A DNA stretch of 61,732 bases from Marmoricola sp. Lineage in GTDB: Bacteria > Actinomycetota > Actinomycetes > Propionibacteriales > Nocardioidaceae. The stretch covers positions 1 through 61,732 of the forward strand of contig JAOPXK010000018.1 of assembly GCA_025965195.1 (NCBI GenBank), written 5' to 3'. Below, piece after piece: positions 42,911 to 50,898 of this stretch. The notes beneath the pieces were generated by a model that did no database searches, was not told the origin of the DNA, and saw nothing but the letters and a program-made list of their open reading frames with translations. Numbering within the stretch: the first letter of the stretch is position 1; every line of letters begins with the position of its first letter. Made by a program: the position numbers and the translations under genes.

Positions 42911-43741
42911 ATGACTTCTGCCGGGACTTCTGCCGGGACATCTGCCGGGACATCTGTTGGGACCTTCCGCCGCTACGTGGCTCTTGGTGACTCCTTCACC
43001 GAGGGTTGCGGCGATCCCGACCCGTCGCGACCCAACGGTTTGCGCGGCTGGGCGGACCGTTTCGCCGAGGTGCTCTCCACGCAACGCGGTCTCGGCGCCG
43101 ACGGCTTCGGCTATGCCAACCTCGCGATCCGGGGCCGCAAGCTGCAGCAGATCATCGACGAGCAGCTCAACGCCGCGCTGGCCCTCCGACCGGACCTCGT
43201 CACGATCTATGCCGGTGCGAACGACATCATGCGGCCGAAGGTCGACCTGGAGAACCTGGCGTCGTCCTACGACGACGCGATCGGCAACCTCGCCGAGAAC
43301 GGCGCCAAGGTGGTGATGTTCACCGCCTTCGATCCCGGCCATACCCGGGTGCACGGACCGTTCCGGGGCCGGTGGGCGCTCTACACCGAGGCCGTCCGCG
43401 AGATCGCCGATCGGCACGACGCGACCGTCGTCGACTATTGGCGGATGCGCGAGTACCGCTCCTGGGGCCTCTGGGACGAGGACCGGCTGCACATGAACGA
43501 CGCGGGACACCAGCTGATGGCCATCGCCGTACTCGACACGCTCGGCATCGACCACCACCTCACGCGGCTCCCGGAGCAACCTCGCCCGGAGCTGTCGGCC
43601 AAAGAGGCGCGCCGGGCCAACCTCGCCTGGACCCGCACGCACGCGCTCCCCTGGGTGCACCGTCGCCTGACCGGCCGCTCGTCCGGTGACAACATCACCC
43701 CCAAGCGACCCACCCTCGCGCCCATCGCACCACCGGCCTGA
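42911..43741 (+). CDS. SGNH/GDSL-family hydrolase with TSAG-repeat N-terminus
   Basis: 276 residues. The SGNH block I motif VALGDSFTEG has the nucleophile Ser28; GxND is in YAGANDIM and the catalytic Asp/His lie in WDEDRLHMNDAGHQ. There is no signal peptide, so it is a cytosolic esterase/lipase-like enzyme. The first 18 residues, MTSAGTSAGTSAGTSVGT, come from four 12-bp tandem repeats right after the ATG and are absent from the paralogue at 53871, which starts near FSRFVALGDS. Both proteins end in a similar KRPTL.P segment. CAGAAT six bases before the ATG is a weak -10. Confidence 0.9.
   Translation: MTSAGTSAGTSAGTSVGTFRRYVALGDSFTEGCGDPDPSRPNGLRGWADRFAEVLSTQRGLGADGFGYANLAIRGRKLQQIIDEQLNAALALRPDLVTIYAGANDIMRPKVDLENLASSYDDAIGNLAENGAKVVMFTAFDPGHTRVHGPFRGRWALYTEAVREIADRHDATVVDYWRMREYRSWGLWDEDRLHMNDAGHQLMAIAVLDTLGIDHHLTRLPEQPRPELSAKEARRANLAWTRTHALPWVHRRLTGRSSGDNITPKRPTLAPIAPPA
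42914..42961 (+). repeat. 12-bp tandem repeat, four copies, at 5' end of SGNH gene
   Basis: Units ACTTCTGCCGGG (twice), ACATCTGCCGGG and ACATCTGTTGGG in a row. Being 12 bp long, a change of copy number would not shift the frame. Confidence 0.9.
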
Positions 43742-43790
43742 GGCCGTCCGGGCTCGGGTACGATCTGTCCTCGTCGGGCTCGCCCGGCGT

Positions 43791-43866
43791 GCGGATGTAG
43801 CTCAGCTGGTAGAGCGCGACCTTCCCAAGGTCGATGTCGCGAGTTCGAATCTCGTCATCCGCTCCA
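43791..43866 (+). tRNA. tRNA-Gly (anticodon CCC)
   Basis: The acceptor stem GCGGATG pairs with CATCCGC, and CCA is encoded (43864-43866). The D arm is GCTC-AGCTGGTA-GAGC. The anticodon arm CGACC-TTCCCAA-GGTCG gives anticodon CCC at 43824-43826, and the T arm has GTTCGAATC. It reads GGG codons. Confidence 0.95.
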
Positions 43867-43914
43867 CGCACGGTAGTTGTCCTCGTCATCTACCTCACGA
43901 ACCTCAAAAATCCC

Positions 43915-43930
43915 ACTGGTCCCAGTTTTG
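43915..43930 (+). terminator. Possible terminator after tRNA-Gly
   Basis: Short hairpin ACTGG-TC-CCAGT followed by TTTG, about 50 bp downstream of the tRNA. The stem is only five pairs. Confidence 0.3.
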
Positions 43931-43979
43931 CGCCTATGGTGGTCCGGGCGCTCCGGGTCGCGCCCGGGAGGGATCCATC

Positions 43980-45767
43980 GTGAGGACAGCACGAGTCGCA
44001 CTGGTCGCAGGCACCTGCATCACCGTGCTCAGCAGCTCGCTCGCCGTGATCGCCGGGCCGGCTCAGGCCGCTGGCGACACCCGGACGGTCTCCTACGACG
44101 GCGTCACCGCGACCGTCCCGGCCGACTGGCCGGTGACCGATCTGGACGGCAAGACCGGCTGCGTCCGCTACGACCAGCACGCGGTCTACCTCGGCACCCC
44201 GACCGGGTCGAACTGTCCGGCCCAGCTCGTCGGCCATGTCGAGACCCTGCAGCTGACGGGTGGCCATGCCGTGGTCACCTCCGGCGCCGAGGGGCTCGCC
44301 GCTGCCGTGAGGCGGAGCGTCGCCCCTCAGAGTGCGCTCGACGTCGCCCCGGCTCCCGCCGCACGGACCGCGATCGCGGCCCGGACCGTCGCGGGCGGCG
44401 TCTTCCACGGTCTCGGCTTCGACACGTGCGCGGCACCGTCGGCCGCCGCGATGACCGCCTGGCGCACGGCGTCGCCCTACGGCGCAGCCAACATCTACAT
44501 CGGCGGCACCGACAGCGCCTGCGCCCAGGCGAACCTCACGGCGACCTGGGTCGCCGGCGTCTCGGCCCAGGGCTGGACGCTGATCCCGACCTTCGTGGGC
44601 CTGCAGGCGCCGGGCACCGGCATCGGGTCGATGTTCAGCACCAACACGACGACGGCCGCCTCGCAGGGCAAGGTCGCCGCGATCAACGCGGCCCGGATCA
44701 TGGCAGGCCTCGGGATGGCGCCGCACCTGGGCAACCCGGTCTACTTCGACATGGAGGCCTACAACACGACGAAGGCGACCACCGTGGCCGCGGTCAAGGC
44801 GTTCACGAATGCGTGGACCGTCGAGCTGCACGCCGAGGGCTACGTCTCCGGGATCTACGGCAGCTCCGCGTCGATGATGACCAACCTCGTCGAGTGGAAC
44901 GGCACCAGCTACAACTCGCCCGACGACATCTGGTTCGCGCACTGGGGTACGCCGAGCACCCCGGCACACGACTCCTACATTCCGGACGCGATGTGGGCCA
45001 ACCAGCAACGGATCCACCAGTACCAGGGCGGCCACAACGAGACCTACGGGGGCGTCACGATCAACATCGACAACGACGCCCTCAACGGCTCGGTGGGCAA
45101 TGGCGCTCCGCCTCCGGACGTCACACCTCCGAAGGCGAGCACGACCACCCTCCCGACGTACACGATGGGCAGGACGGTGCTGCTCGGCTGGCATGCGACC
45201 GACTCCGGCTCAGGTGTCGCCAGCTACGACGTACGCCTCGCCGACACGACGCGTGCGAAGCACACCTGGGTCCAGCCGACGGCGTGGACGGGGATGACCG
45301 CGACGAGCCTGAGCTTCACGGGCGGCCTCGGGCACAGCTACTGCTTCCAGTCCCGCGCCCGGGACGAGGCCGGCAACGTCTCCGCCTGGTCCGCGATCAC
45401 CTGCACCTCGACCCCCTTCGACGACCACGGCTTCTCGATCAACAAGTCCTGGAAGCGCATCACCGGGACGACGTTCTTCAACGGCACCGCGACGATCACG
45501 AGCAAGCTGAACGCGACTGCGACCAGGCGGGGGGTGCTGCTCGACCGGGTCGGCATCATCGCGACCAGGTGCCCGAAGTGCGGCACGATCGGTGTCTACC
45601 TCAGCGGCAAGCTGCTCAAGAAGATCAACCTCGCCGGCACGCCGGCTGCCCGCCGGGTCCTGTTCACGATGCCCGGGTTCAAGCGGCGTACGGCGACGAT
45701 CAGCGTGAAGGTGTTGACCAGAGGGCGGTCCGTCCAGCTCGATGGGCTTGCGATCAGCAACAATTGA
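43980..45767 (+). CDS. Secreted DUF1906 (glycoside-hydrolase-like) protein
   Basis: 595 residues from a GTG start with GGGAGGG upstream. A Sec signal peptide (VALVAGTCITVLSSSLAVI, cleavage near AQAAG) leads to an N-terminal domain of about 100 residues. Then comes the DUF1906 domain (about 140-370), starting GFDTCAAPSAAAMTAW, with YIGG, VYFDMEAY and YQGGHNETYGGV, as in Rv2525c-like proteins with a glycoside-hydrolase-like barrel. The acidic residues D and E of FDMEAY are candidate catalytic residues. A fibronectin-like module and a C-terminal beta domain follow. Probably acts on cell-wall or extracellular glycans. Confidence 0.85.
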   Translation: MRTARVALVAGTCITVLSSSLAVIAGPAQAAGDTRTVSYDGVTATVPADWPVTDLDGKTGCVRYDQHAVYLGTPTGSNCPAQLVGHVETLQLTGGHAVVTSGAEGLAAAVRRSVAPQSALDVAPAPAARTAIAARTVAGGVFHGLGFDTCAAPSAAAMTAWRTASPYGAANIYIGGTDSACAQANLTATWVAGVSAQGWTLIPTFVGLQAPGTGIGSMFSTNTTTAASQGKVAAINAARIMAGLGMAPHLGNPVYFDMEAYNTTKATTVAAVKAFTNAWTVELHAEGYVSGIYGSSASMMTNLVEWNGTSYNSPDDIWFAHWGTPSTPAHDSYIPDAMWANQQRIHQYQGGHNETYGGVTINIDNDALNGSVGNGAPPPDVTPPKASTTTLPTYTMGRTVLLGWHATDSGSGVASYDVRLADTTRAKHTWVQPTAWTGMTATSLSFTGGLGHSYCFQSRARDEAGNVSAWSAITCTSTPFDDHGFSINKSWKRITGTTFFNGTATITSKLNATATRRGVLLDRVGIIATRCPKCGTIGVYLSGKLLKKINLAGTPAARRVLFTMPGFKRRTATISVKVLTRGRSVQLDGLAISNN

Positions 45768-45795
45768 GGTCGGACGTCCCAACCCCTCATGCTGG

Positions 45796-45801
45796 GATAA
45801 T
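45796..45801 (+). promoter_or_regulatory. -10 box of the acyl carrier protein gene
   Basis: GATAAT lies 37 bp before the ATG at 45838. It is the most TATAAT-like hexamer in the 70-bp gap. No matching -35 is evident. Confidence 0.35.
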
Positions 45802-45837
45802 GTGTCCGCCACCTGACTGAAGGACGGCATCCAACCC

Positions 45838-46092
45838 ATGGCCACCTCTGCGAACACTGCCGAGAACGCGATCCGGGAGTTCCTCCGTCGCACCAAGAAG
45901 ACGGATGACATCGACCTCGACACCCCGTTGTACGGCGATGACGGCATCGGCCTGGACTCGATGGACACCGCCGAGCTGTCGGCCATCCTCGAGGACGAGC
46001 TCGGCTCCGACCCCTACAGCGCCGGCCTGATGCCCCAGACCCTGCGCGAGATCGTCTCCTTCTACAACGACGATCTGGTGTCCGAGTCTTGA
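45838..46092 (+). CDS. Stand-alone acyl carrier protein
   Basis: 84 residues. The phosphopantetheine site is Ser41 in GIGLDSMDT, with the usual acidic helix II (ELSAILEDELG). It is not the fatty-acid-synthase AcpP context (no fab genes nearby). The next gene's TTG start overlaps its TGA stop, so the carrier and the hexapeptide acyltransferase are coupled. Together with the condensation-fold acyltransferase at 46716, it looks like a small dedicated acyl-transfer system. Confidence 0.88.
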   Translation: MATSANTAENAIREFLRRTKKTDDIDLDTPLYGDDGIGLDSMDTAELSAILEDELGSDPYSAGLMPQTLREIVSFYNDDLVSES

Positions 46093-46673
46093 TCGAGAAG
46101 CCGCTCTCGGTGGCGCAGCTCATCCGGGCGGACATCGAGGCGACGACGCACGCGAACTTCCGGCTCTACTCCAACAGGCGGTTCTGGCTGCGCGCGTTCG
46201 CCAAGCTGCTGGTCACGCCTTCGGTCCGGGTGGTCGTCATGTACCGGATCTCGCACTGGCTGACGAAGAAGGGCCTGCTGCCCATCGCGCTGCTCATCCG
46301 GAACCACGGGGTCAACGTCTCGGGCGCCGAGCTCAGCCCGCTCGCGACCGTCGGGCCCGGCCTCTACCTCCCGCACGCGATTGGTGCCGGTTTCGGCGCC
46401 TACGTGACGATCGGGTCCAACTGCACCCTGCAGGCAGGTGCGGCAGTGGGGCCGCAACCGCTCGGCAACGAGGGACCCAAGCAGACGGTGATCGGCGACA
46501 ACGTCTACATCGGGCTGCACGCTGTCGTCATGGGTGGCGTCCACGTCGGCGACGGAGCGGTGATCGGCGCGAACGCGGTGGTGATGCGTGATGTCGAGGC
46601 CTACAGCGTGATTGCGTCGTCGCCCGGCAGGGTCGTGTGGCGGCGCTCCGAGGAGGACGGCCGGCACGGCTGA
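46089..46673 (+). CDS. Serine acetyltransferase-like hexapeptide (LbH) acyltransferase
   Basis: 194 residues from a TTG that overlaps the carrier-protein stop (TTGA). An N-terminal helical part (SVAQLIRADIEATTH) is followed by left-handed beta-helix repeats: VIGDNVYIGLHAVVMGGVHVG and then AVIGANAVVMRDVEAY. It ends as serine acetyltransferases do (SSPGRVVW). Coupling to a stand-alone carrier suggests that it loads or receives an acyl or amino-acyl group through that carrier rather than making O-acetylserine for cysteine; this is inference. Confidence 0.85.
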   Translation: MIEKPLSVAQLIRADIEATTHANFRLYSNRRFWLRAFAKLLVTPSVRVVVMYRISHWLTKKGLLPIALLIRNHGVNVSGAELSPLATVGPGLYLPHAIGAGFGAYVTIGSNCTLQAGAAVGPQPLGNEGPKQTVIGDNVYIGLHAVVMGGVHVGDGAVIGANAVVMRDVEAYSVIASSPGRVVWRRSEEDGRHG

Positions 46674-46680
46674 CGGCTCC

Positions 46681-46704
46681 GGTGGTCGAGCTTGTCGAGA
46701 CCGG
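46681..46704 (+). repeat. Dispersed palindromic repeat, copy 4 (intergenic)
   Basis: Core TCGAGCTTGTCGAGACC in the 42-bp gap between two convergent genes. The last two bases differ from the common form. Confidence 0.85.
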
Positions 46705-46715
46705 GCCGCCTCGCC

Positions 46716-47978
46716 TCAGCTGGCTCCCATGGCGCGCACCACGGCGCCGTACTCCTGAACCATCGCGCTCGCCGCGCCAGCGGGCAGCTGGCTGTCATCG
46801 GTGGTGGCGCTCTGCACCAGGCGGCCGCGGTAACCGACTCCACTGACGAAGGCGATCTGGTTGGGTGCCGGAGCCAGATAGCCGACCATCGCGAGCAGCC
46901 AGTCGGGATCGGAGCCAGGGTCGATGATCCCGAGGTTCGTCACGCTGACCACCGGTGGCGCGGTTGCCAGCGCCTGCGCGACGACCCGCGCTCCCACCTC
47001 CAGGTCCTGGATGCTGTTCGCCCGGGACAGCTGGAAGAACAGCTCCCCCTCGCCCGCGTTCATCGAGGCCTCGAGCTTCGTCCTGACCTCCAGGGCCAGC
47101 TCCCACGGCGACTTCGGATCGACCCGGTAGCGGTTCCCGACGACGCTGACCGCCGGCGACGGCGGGCGCTCCACGTCGGCGCTTGGCACGCCGACATCCA
47201 CCGGGGTCGCCAGATGCAGCGTCGGGGTGTCGCTCTCGCACAGGCGCGCGGCGACCGCGACCAGCCACGAGGCCGCGATGGCCGCGTAGGCCCGGGTCTG
47301 GTGAGTCCGGGCTCCCGCCAGCAACGCATCAGCGTCTGCGTCCGGGACGTTCACCGAGAAGAACCTCGGCGCCCGGGCGATCGTCGGCTGTCTCCAGTCG
47401 GACGGCTCAGGTGGCCCGGCCGCTTCGTTGCGGGCAGCAATGCTCCGCATCAGCGCGAAGAGCTGCTCCCGGTCGGCCTGCCAGGGGAACTGCCGCTGCG
47501 CCGGACTCGGGAGTGACCCGAGCGGCTGGGCGGGGACAGCCTGGCCGTCGAGTCCACGGACGAACGCCTGCAGGTCGACGATCCCGGCTCGTCCGTCGAA
47601 GACCGAGTGATGCCCGATGAAGACCAGCCGCGAACGGCCCTCGTCCGGGCTGCTCAGGTAGCGGCAGCGCATCGGCCGGTCCAGCCCGAACGGCTCGCGC
47701 GACTCGATGCCCAGCTGCTCGTTCCACTCACTGCTGGGAAGCTCCAGCCCCTTGAAGTCGAGGTCCGACGTACCGCCGTCGCTCAGCGTCAGATCGGCCT
47801 GGACCCGGATCCGCGGTGTCGACCGGAGCGACACGAAGGAGGTCCAGTGCTCGCCGACCTGGTCGATGGGGAAGCACCGACCCAGCTCGGCGGTCATGAT
47901 CAGGTTCATCGGCGAGACCGCATCGAGGAACGCGTAGTACTTCTCCGCCGGGGACATGGGCCGAGAAGCGATCGTCAT
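46716..47978 (-). CDS. Condensation-fold (PapA/wax-ester-synthase-like) acyltransferase
   Basis: 420 residues. The catalytic motif HHSVFDG at residues 123-129 fits HHxxxDG of the condensation/PapA/carnitine-acyltransferase-like fold. Later blocks (RAYAAIAASWLVA, TPVDVG, PPVVSVTNLG) fit the second half of that fold. It lacks a fused carrier domain. It is convergent with the acyl carrier protein and hexapeptide acyltransferase genes, so it may take the acyl group from that carrier and pass it to a small alcohol or amine. ATG at 47978 with a leaderless-type promoter. Confidence 0.75.
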   Translation of the reverse strand: MTIASRPMSPAEKYYAFLDAVSPMNLIMTAELGRCFPIDQVGEHWTSFVSLRSTPRIRVQADLTLSDGGTSDLDFKGLELPSSEWNEQLGIESREPFGLDRPMRCRYLSSPDEGRSRLVFIGHHSVFDGRAGIVDLQAFVRGLDGQAVPAQPLGSLPSPAQRQFPWQADREQLFALMRSIAARNEAAGPPEPSDWRQPTIARAPRFFSVNVPDADADALLAGARTHQTRAYAAIAASWLVAVAARLCESDTPTLHLATPVDVGVPSADVERPPSPAVSVVGNRYRVDPKSPWELALEVRTKLEASMNAGEGELFFQLSRANSIQDLEVGARVVAQALATAPPVVSVTNLGIIDPGSDPDWLLAMVGYLAPAPNQIAFVSGVGYRGRLVQSATTDDSQLPAGAASAMVQEYGAVVRAMGAS

Positions 47979-47984
47979 GGCCGA

Positions 47985-47990
47985 ATGCTA
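47985..47990 (-). promoter_or_regulatory. Leaderless -10 box, condensation-fold gene
   Basis: On the minus strand TAGCAT, six bases (TCGGCC), then the ATG at 47978. Confidence 0.6.
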
Positions 47991-48025
47991 GCCAGCGGCG
48001 GCGGAGGAGGGTGTCGGCATCCGGT

Positions 48026-48031
48026 TAGGCT
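48026..48031 (+). promoter_or_regulatory. Leaderless -10 box, DUF2461 gene
   Basis: TAGGCT, seven bases (CGCCAGC), then the GTG at 48039. It lies 36 bp from the divergent leaderless -10 of the condensation-fold gene. Confidence 0.55.
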
Positions 48032-48038
48032 CGCCAGC

Positions 48039-48683
48039 GTGACTGAGTTCGCCGGATTTCCTGAAGCAGCGCTCGACTTCTACGACGACCTGGAGATGGA
48101 CAACACCAAGTCGTTCTGGGAGGCCCACAAGGGGATCTACAAGGAGCAGGTGCTGGCGCCGATGACCGCGCTCACCGATGCGCTGGCCACCGAGTTCGGC
48201 AAGGCGAAGGTCTTCCGTCCCTATCGCGACGTCCGGTTCGCAAAGGACAAGACGCCGTACAAGACCGGGCAGGGTGCGTTCGTCTCGGCTGGTCGCGCCA
48301 CCGGTTGGTACGTCGAGGTGTCGTCGCCCGGCGTACGCGTCGGCGCAGGGTTCTACGACGCGACCGGTCCTGACCTCTCCCGGATCCGTGAGTCAATCCT
48401 CAACGACGCAACGGGAAAGTTGCTTGAGACGATCCTCGCCGACCTGGAGGCCAACGGCTTCACCATCGGCGGCGACAAGCTCAAGACCTCACCGCGTGGG
48501 TACGACGCGGACCACCCGCGCATCGACCTGCTCCGGCACAAGTCGCTCGTGCTCGGGAAGTCCTACGGCTTCGACAAGGTGATCCACTCCCCGAAGCTGC
48601 TCGACAAGGTCCGCGCCGACTGGCAGGCCTTGCGGCCGCTCGTCGAGTGGGTCGCCGACCGGGTCGAGGACCTCGGCTCCTGA
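48039..48683 (+). CDS. DUF2461 domain-containing protein
   Basis: 214 residues from a GTG start. The N-terminal FPEAALDFYDDLEMDNTKSFW, then VFRPYRDVRFAKDKTPYKT, and GWYVEVSSPGVRVGAGFYDA are the DUF2461 hallmarks. The family is widespread in bacteria and has no assigned biochemical role. No signal peptide, so cytosolic. It is convergent with the NTF2-like gene, eight bases apart, so the two must share terminator space. Confidence 0.88.
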   Translation: MTEFAGFPEAALDFYDDLEMDNTKSFWEAHKGIYKEQVLAPMTALTDALATEFGKAKVFRPYRDVRFAKDKTPYKTGQGAFVSAGRATGWYVEVSSPGVRVGAGFYDATGPDLSRIRESILNDATGKLLETILADLEANGFTIGGDKLKTSPRGYDADHPRIDLLRHKSLVLGKSYGFDKVIHSPKLLDKVRADWQALRPLVEWVADRVEDLGS

Positions 48684-48691
48684 CCGCCGAG

Positions 48692-49141
48692 CTACTCGGG
48701 TTTGCGGAGGCTCGCCATCGTGCGGTCGACCTCCCAGTGCGCGCACATCGACTGGATCAGGCCGTCGTCGGTGATCCGGTAGACCGCGATCAGATCGGTG
48801 TCGGCGAGCGTGCCGTCCTCCAGCACGGTGCTGAACGTGCCGATGTTGGCGCAGGCGTTGCCGTTCGCGAACGAGTCGCGGATGGTGAACCGGAACTCCC
48901 GGATCGGCGCGATCGCCATGTCCCAGAAGGCACTGATCCCGTCCTGGCCCTTGTGGCCCTTGCCCTCGGTGTCGAAGAACGACGGTCCGACCGGGTCCTC
49001 GAGCACGGCATCGTCGGCGAAGAGCGTCAGCCAGGTGGCCTTGTCCTTGCGCGAGACGGCGTCATAGGACAGCTGCGAGAGCCGACGCGCGGGGTGGTCG
49101 CCGTCAGGGGCTTCCCAGTTGATGAACTCAGACTCGATCAT
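48692..49141 (-). CDS. NTF2/ketosteroid-isomerase-like protein with KstR-type operator
   Basis: 149 residues. The pattern LSYDAVSRKDKATWLTLFADDAVLEDPVGPS, then a string of beta strands ending FRFTIRDSFANG and AVYRITDDGLI, is the SnoaL/NTF2-like fold that includes ketosteroid isomerases. Its leaderless -10 overlaps a KstR-type box, so it should be induced by steroid breakdown products. A role in steroid or side-chain metabolism is therefore inferred. No steroid genes are directly next to it. Confidence 0.8.
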   Translation of the reverse strand: MIESEFINWEAPDGDHPARRLSQLSYDAVSRKDKATWLTLFADDAVLEDPVGPSFFDTEGKGHKGQDGISAFWDMAIAPIREFRFTIRDSFANGNACANIGTFSTVLEDGTLADTDLIAVYRITDDGLIQSMCAHWEVDRTMASLRKPE

Positions 49142-49148
49142 GGTCGAA

Positions 49149-49154
49149 ACTGTA
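49149..49154 (-). promoter_or_regulatory. Leaderless -10 box, NTF2-like gene
   Basis: On the minus strand TACAGT, seven bases (TTCGACC), then the ATG at 49141. It overlaps the KstR-type box. Confidence 0.55.
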
Positions 49155-49164
49155 ACTTGTTCTA
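49151..49164. promoter_or_regulatory. KstR-type operator, NTF2-like gene
   Basis: TGTAACTTGTTCTA fits the KstR pattern TNNAACNNGTTNNA. It sits over the -10 box, where a repressor would block transcription. Confidence 0.55.
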
Positions 49165-49284
49165 GAAATCTGGACCAGAGCCGGACCCGGCCTTTGCGGT
49201 GGTGCGACCCGGATCACGCCCATCGGCCACAATCGGACGCGTCTCGTTCATCTTGCGTACGCCGTGCCCGGTCACGCTCAGGTC

Positions 49285-50223
49285 ATGGCTAAACGAAAGG
49301 TGTTCTGGCACATCGGTCCGGCCGACCTCGGTACGGCGTTCCTGGCGGAGGCTCTCGAAGCACGCACGACCGACTTCGCCGACCTCGGGATCCTGGTGCC
49401 CGGCACCGCGGCAGAGATGCGCGATGCCGGCCTCGAGCTCCGACGCGCGCACCAGGACGGCGGCCGCACCCGCGCGGACGTCGAAGGCACCTGGGCGCGG
49501 ATCGAGCGGCGCATCTGGGCGAACAAGGGGATCACGCTGCTCAACACACCTGACCTGAGCAAGGCCGAGCGCGCGCAGATCAGGCTCGCGCTCGACGGCA
49601 TCCGCGGCGTCGAACTGCACCCGGTGCTGCTGGTTCGTGACCTGCCTTCGCAGGTGCAGGCCGGCTGGCAGTCCGAGCTCGAGAAGGGCCAGACGATCTC
49701 GCCCACGACGTACGCCGAGCGGGTGCTCGACCCGCTGCGGGACCACCCGCACGCGGTGTCGTTCTGGGCCGGCCACGATCTGAGCGGGATCCTCGATCGC
49801 TGGACGCGGACGTTGCACGCCGAGCGGGTGCACGTCATCGCCGTTCCCGACCAGCCGGACCCGATCTGGGACGCCTTCCTCCGCACCGCAGGCATCGAGG
49901 GCATCACCCGGCCCGACGTACCTCTCCCATGGAGCGTCCCCGGGCGCCCCGCCCTCGACGCAGACCGCGTCGCGGAGATCGCCGCCGGCTGGACCAAGCG
50001 CATCAATGACGGAGGTTTCGACATGCAGGGCTCACTGACGGCCAGCACCGGGACGACGTACGCCGGCACGACCGACCACCTCGATGCCCTTGCGACGGCG
50101 GCGACCGAGATCGCCCGGCTCAAGGCGCAGGTGGCCGCACTCCAGGCCGAGAACCAGCATCTGGACCGCAAGCGCCGCAAGCACAAGCGCCGACTTCAGA
50201 CATTCACCGGCCAGGCCGCGTAG
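49285..50223 (+). CDS. Degenerate sulfotransferase-like protein
   Basis: 312 residues from the ATG at 49285 (a GTG at 49264 would add 7). The layout matches sulfotransferase-like P-loop proteins that begin with a short strand and a PKTGTT loop, but here the loop reads WHIGPADLGTAFL, with the Lys, Thr and Thr lost. VLLVRDLPSQVQAGWQSELEKGQTIS fits the family's second region. The end (about 275-312) is a helix with basic residues (QHLDRKRRKHKRRLQ). The protein is probably not a PAPS enzyme; it may have kept a binding or structural role. Confidence 0.65.
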   Translation: MAKRKVFWHIGPADLGTAFLAEALEARTTDFADLGILVPGTAAEMRDAGLELRRAHQDGGRTRADVEGTWARIERRIWANKGITLLNTPDLSKAERAQIRLALDGIRGVELHPVLLVRDLPSQVQAGWQSELEKGQTISPTTYAERVLDPLRDHPHAVSFWAGHDLSGILDRWTRTLHAERVHVIAVPDQPDPIWDAFLRTAGIEGITRPDVPLPWSVPGRPALDADRVAEIAAGWTKRINDGGFDMQGSLTASTGTTYAGTTDHLDALATAATEIARLKAQVAALQAENQHLDRKRRKHKRRLQTFTGQAA

Positions 50224-50336
50224 TTGCCCGTCGGTCGATCCGGCGTACGACTTCCCGTTGGCTCCACGCTTCCCGCGCGAAACTTCGGCCGGGGAGTGTG
50301 CAATTCGCACGGTACCCAGTGAATTCGCGGCACAAC

Positions 50337-50795
50337 TCAGTGCGGCTTCCAGGCCTCTTCGTCCTTGGTGCGAGCGGCGACATCACGGGGTAGCTTGCGG
50401 TTGGCGAGTGCGTCGATGCTGACCTTCTCGAAGACGTCGCGCAGGCTGCTGCGGGCCGCGATCCAGACCAGCTGGAGCACCTCGGCGGACTCGTTGTAGG
50501 TGACGGCCTCGGGCCGCAGCCCGTAGACGCTGACCAGCGGCCCGTCGACGGCCCGGATCACATCGGCCACCGAGACGTCCGTGGACTTCTTCGCGAGCCG
50601 CCAGCCACCGGACTGGCCGCGCTGGCTGACCACGATCCCGGCACGACGCATGTCGGCAAGAATCGCCTGCAGGAACCCGTGCGGGATGTCCTGGAGCTTG
50701 CCGAGTTCCTCGGCGCTGACGGCAAGACCGTCGTCACGACCCGCGATCTCGATGAGGGCTCGCAGGGCGTAGTCGGACTTGGCGGATACGCGCAT
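50337..50795 (-). CDS. Rrf2-family transcriptional regulator without cluster cysteines
   Basis: 152 residues. The N-terminal winged helix starts MRVSAKSDYALRALIEIA and has the Rrf2 block DIPHGFLQAILADMRRAGIVVSQRG, then GGWRLAKKSTDVSVADVIRAVDGPL. There is no Cys at all, so it cannot bind an IscR- or NsrR-type cluster and is more like the CymR group, which controls sulfur metabolism. A motif next to its ATG also occurs at the sfnB-like promoter. Divergent from the FadE5-like gene. Confidence 0.88.
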   Translation of the reverse strand: MRVSAKSDYALRALIEIAGRDDGLAVSAEELGKLQDIPHGFLQAILADMRRAGIVVSQRGQSGGWRLAKKSTDVSVADVIRAVDGPLVSVYGLRPEAVTYNESAEVLQLVWIAARSSLRDVFEKVSIDALANRKLPRDVAARTKDEEAWKPH

Positions 50796-50809
50796 GTAGC
50801 AAGTTTGTC
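50796..50809. promoter_or_regulatory. Shared motif GTAGCAAGTTTGTC at the Rrf2 start
   Basis: It lies against the Rrf2 ATG and matches 12 of 14 bases of GTAGCAACTTTATC at 59512-59525. Candidate autoregulatory site. Confidence 0.4.
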
Positions 50810-50898
50810 AGATCAATCGACAATGGGTGTCGGCAGCGTGTTTCGCGCCACTCCGGCCTGTTCGGCTTGCACCACCCGGCGGCACGGAAGATAATAAA

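Noticed and set aside
43890-45194. 434-codon frame opposite the DUF1906 gene
   Set aside because: Shadow of the real gene, which has a signal peptide, a ribosome site and the DUF1906 domain.
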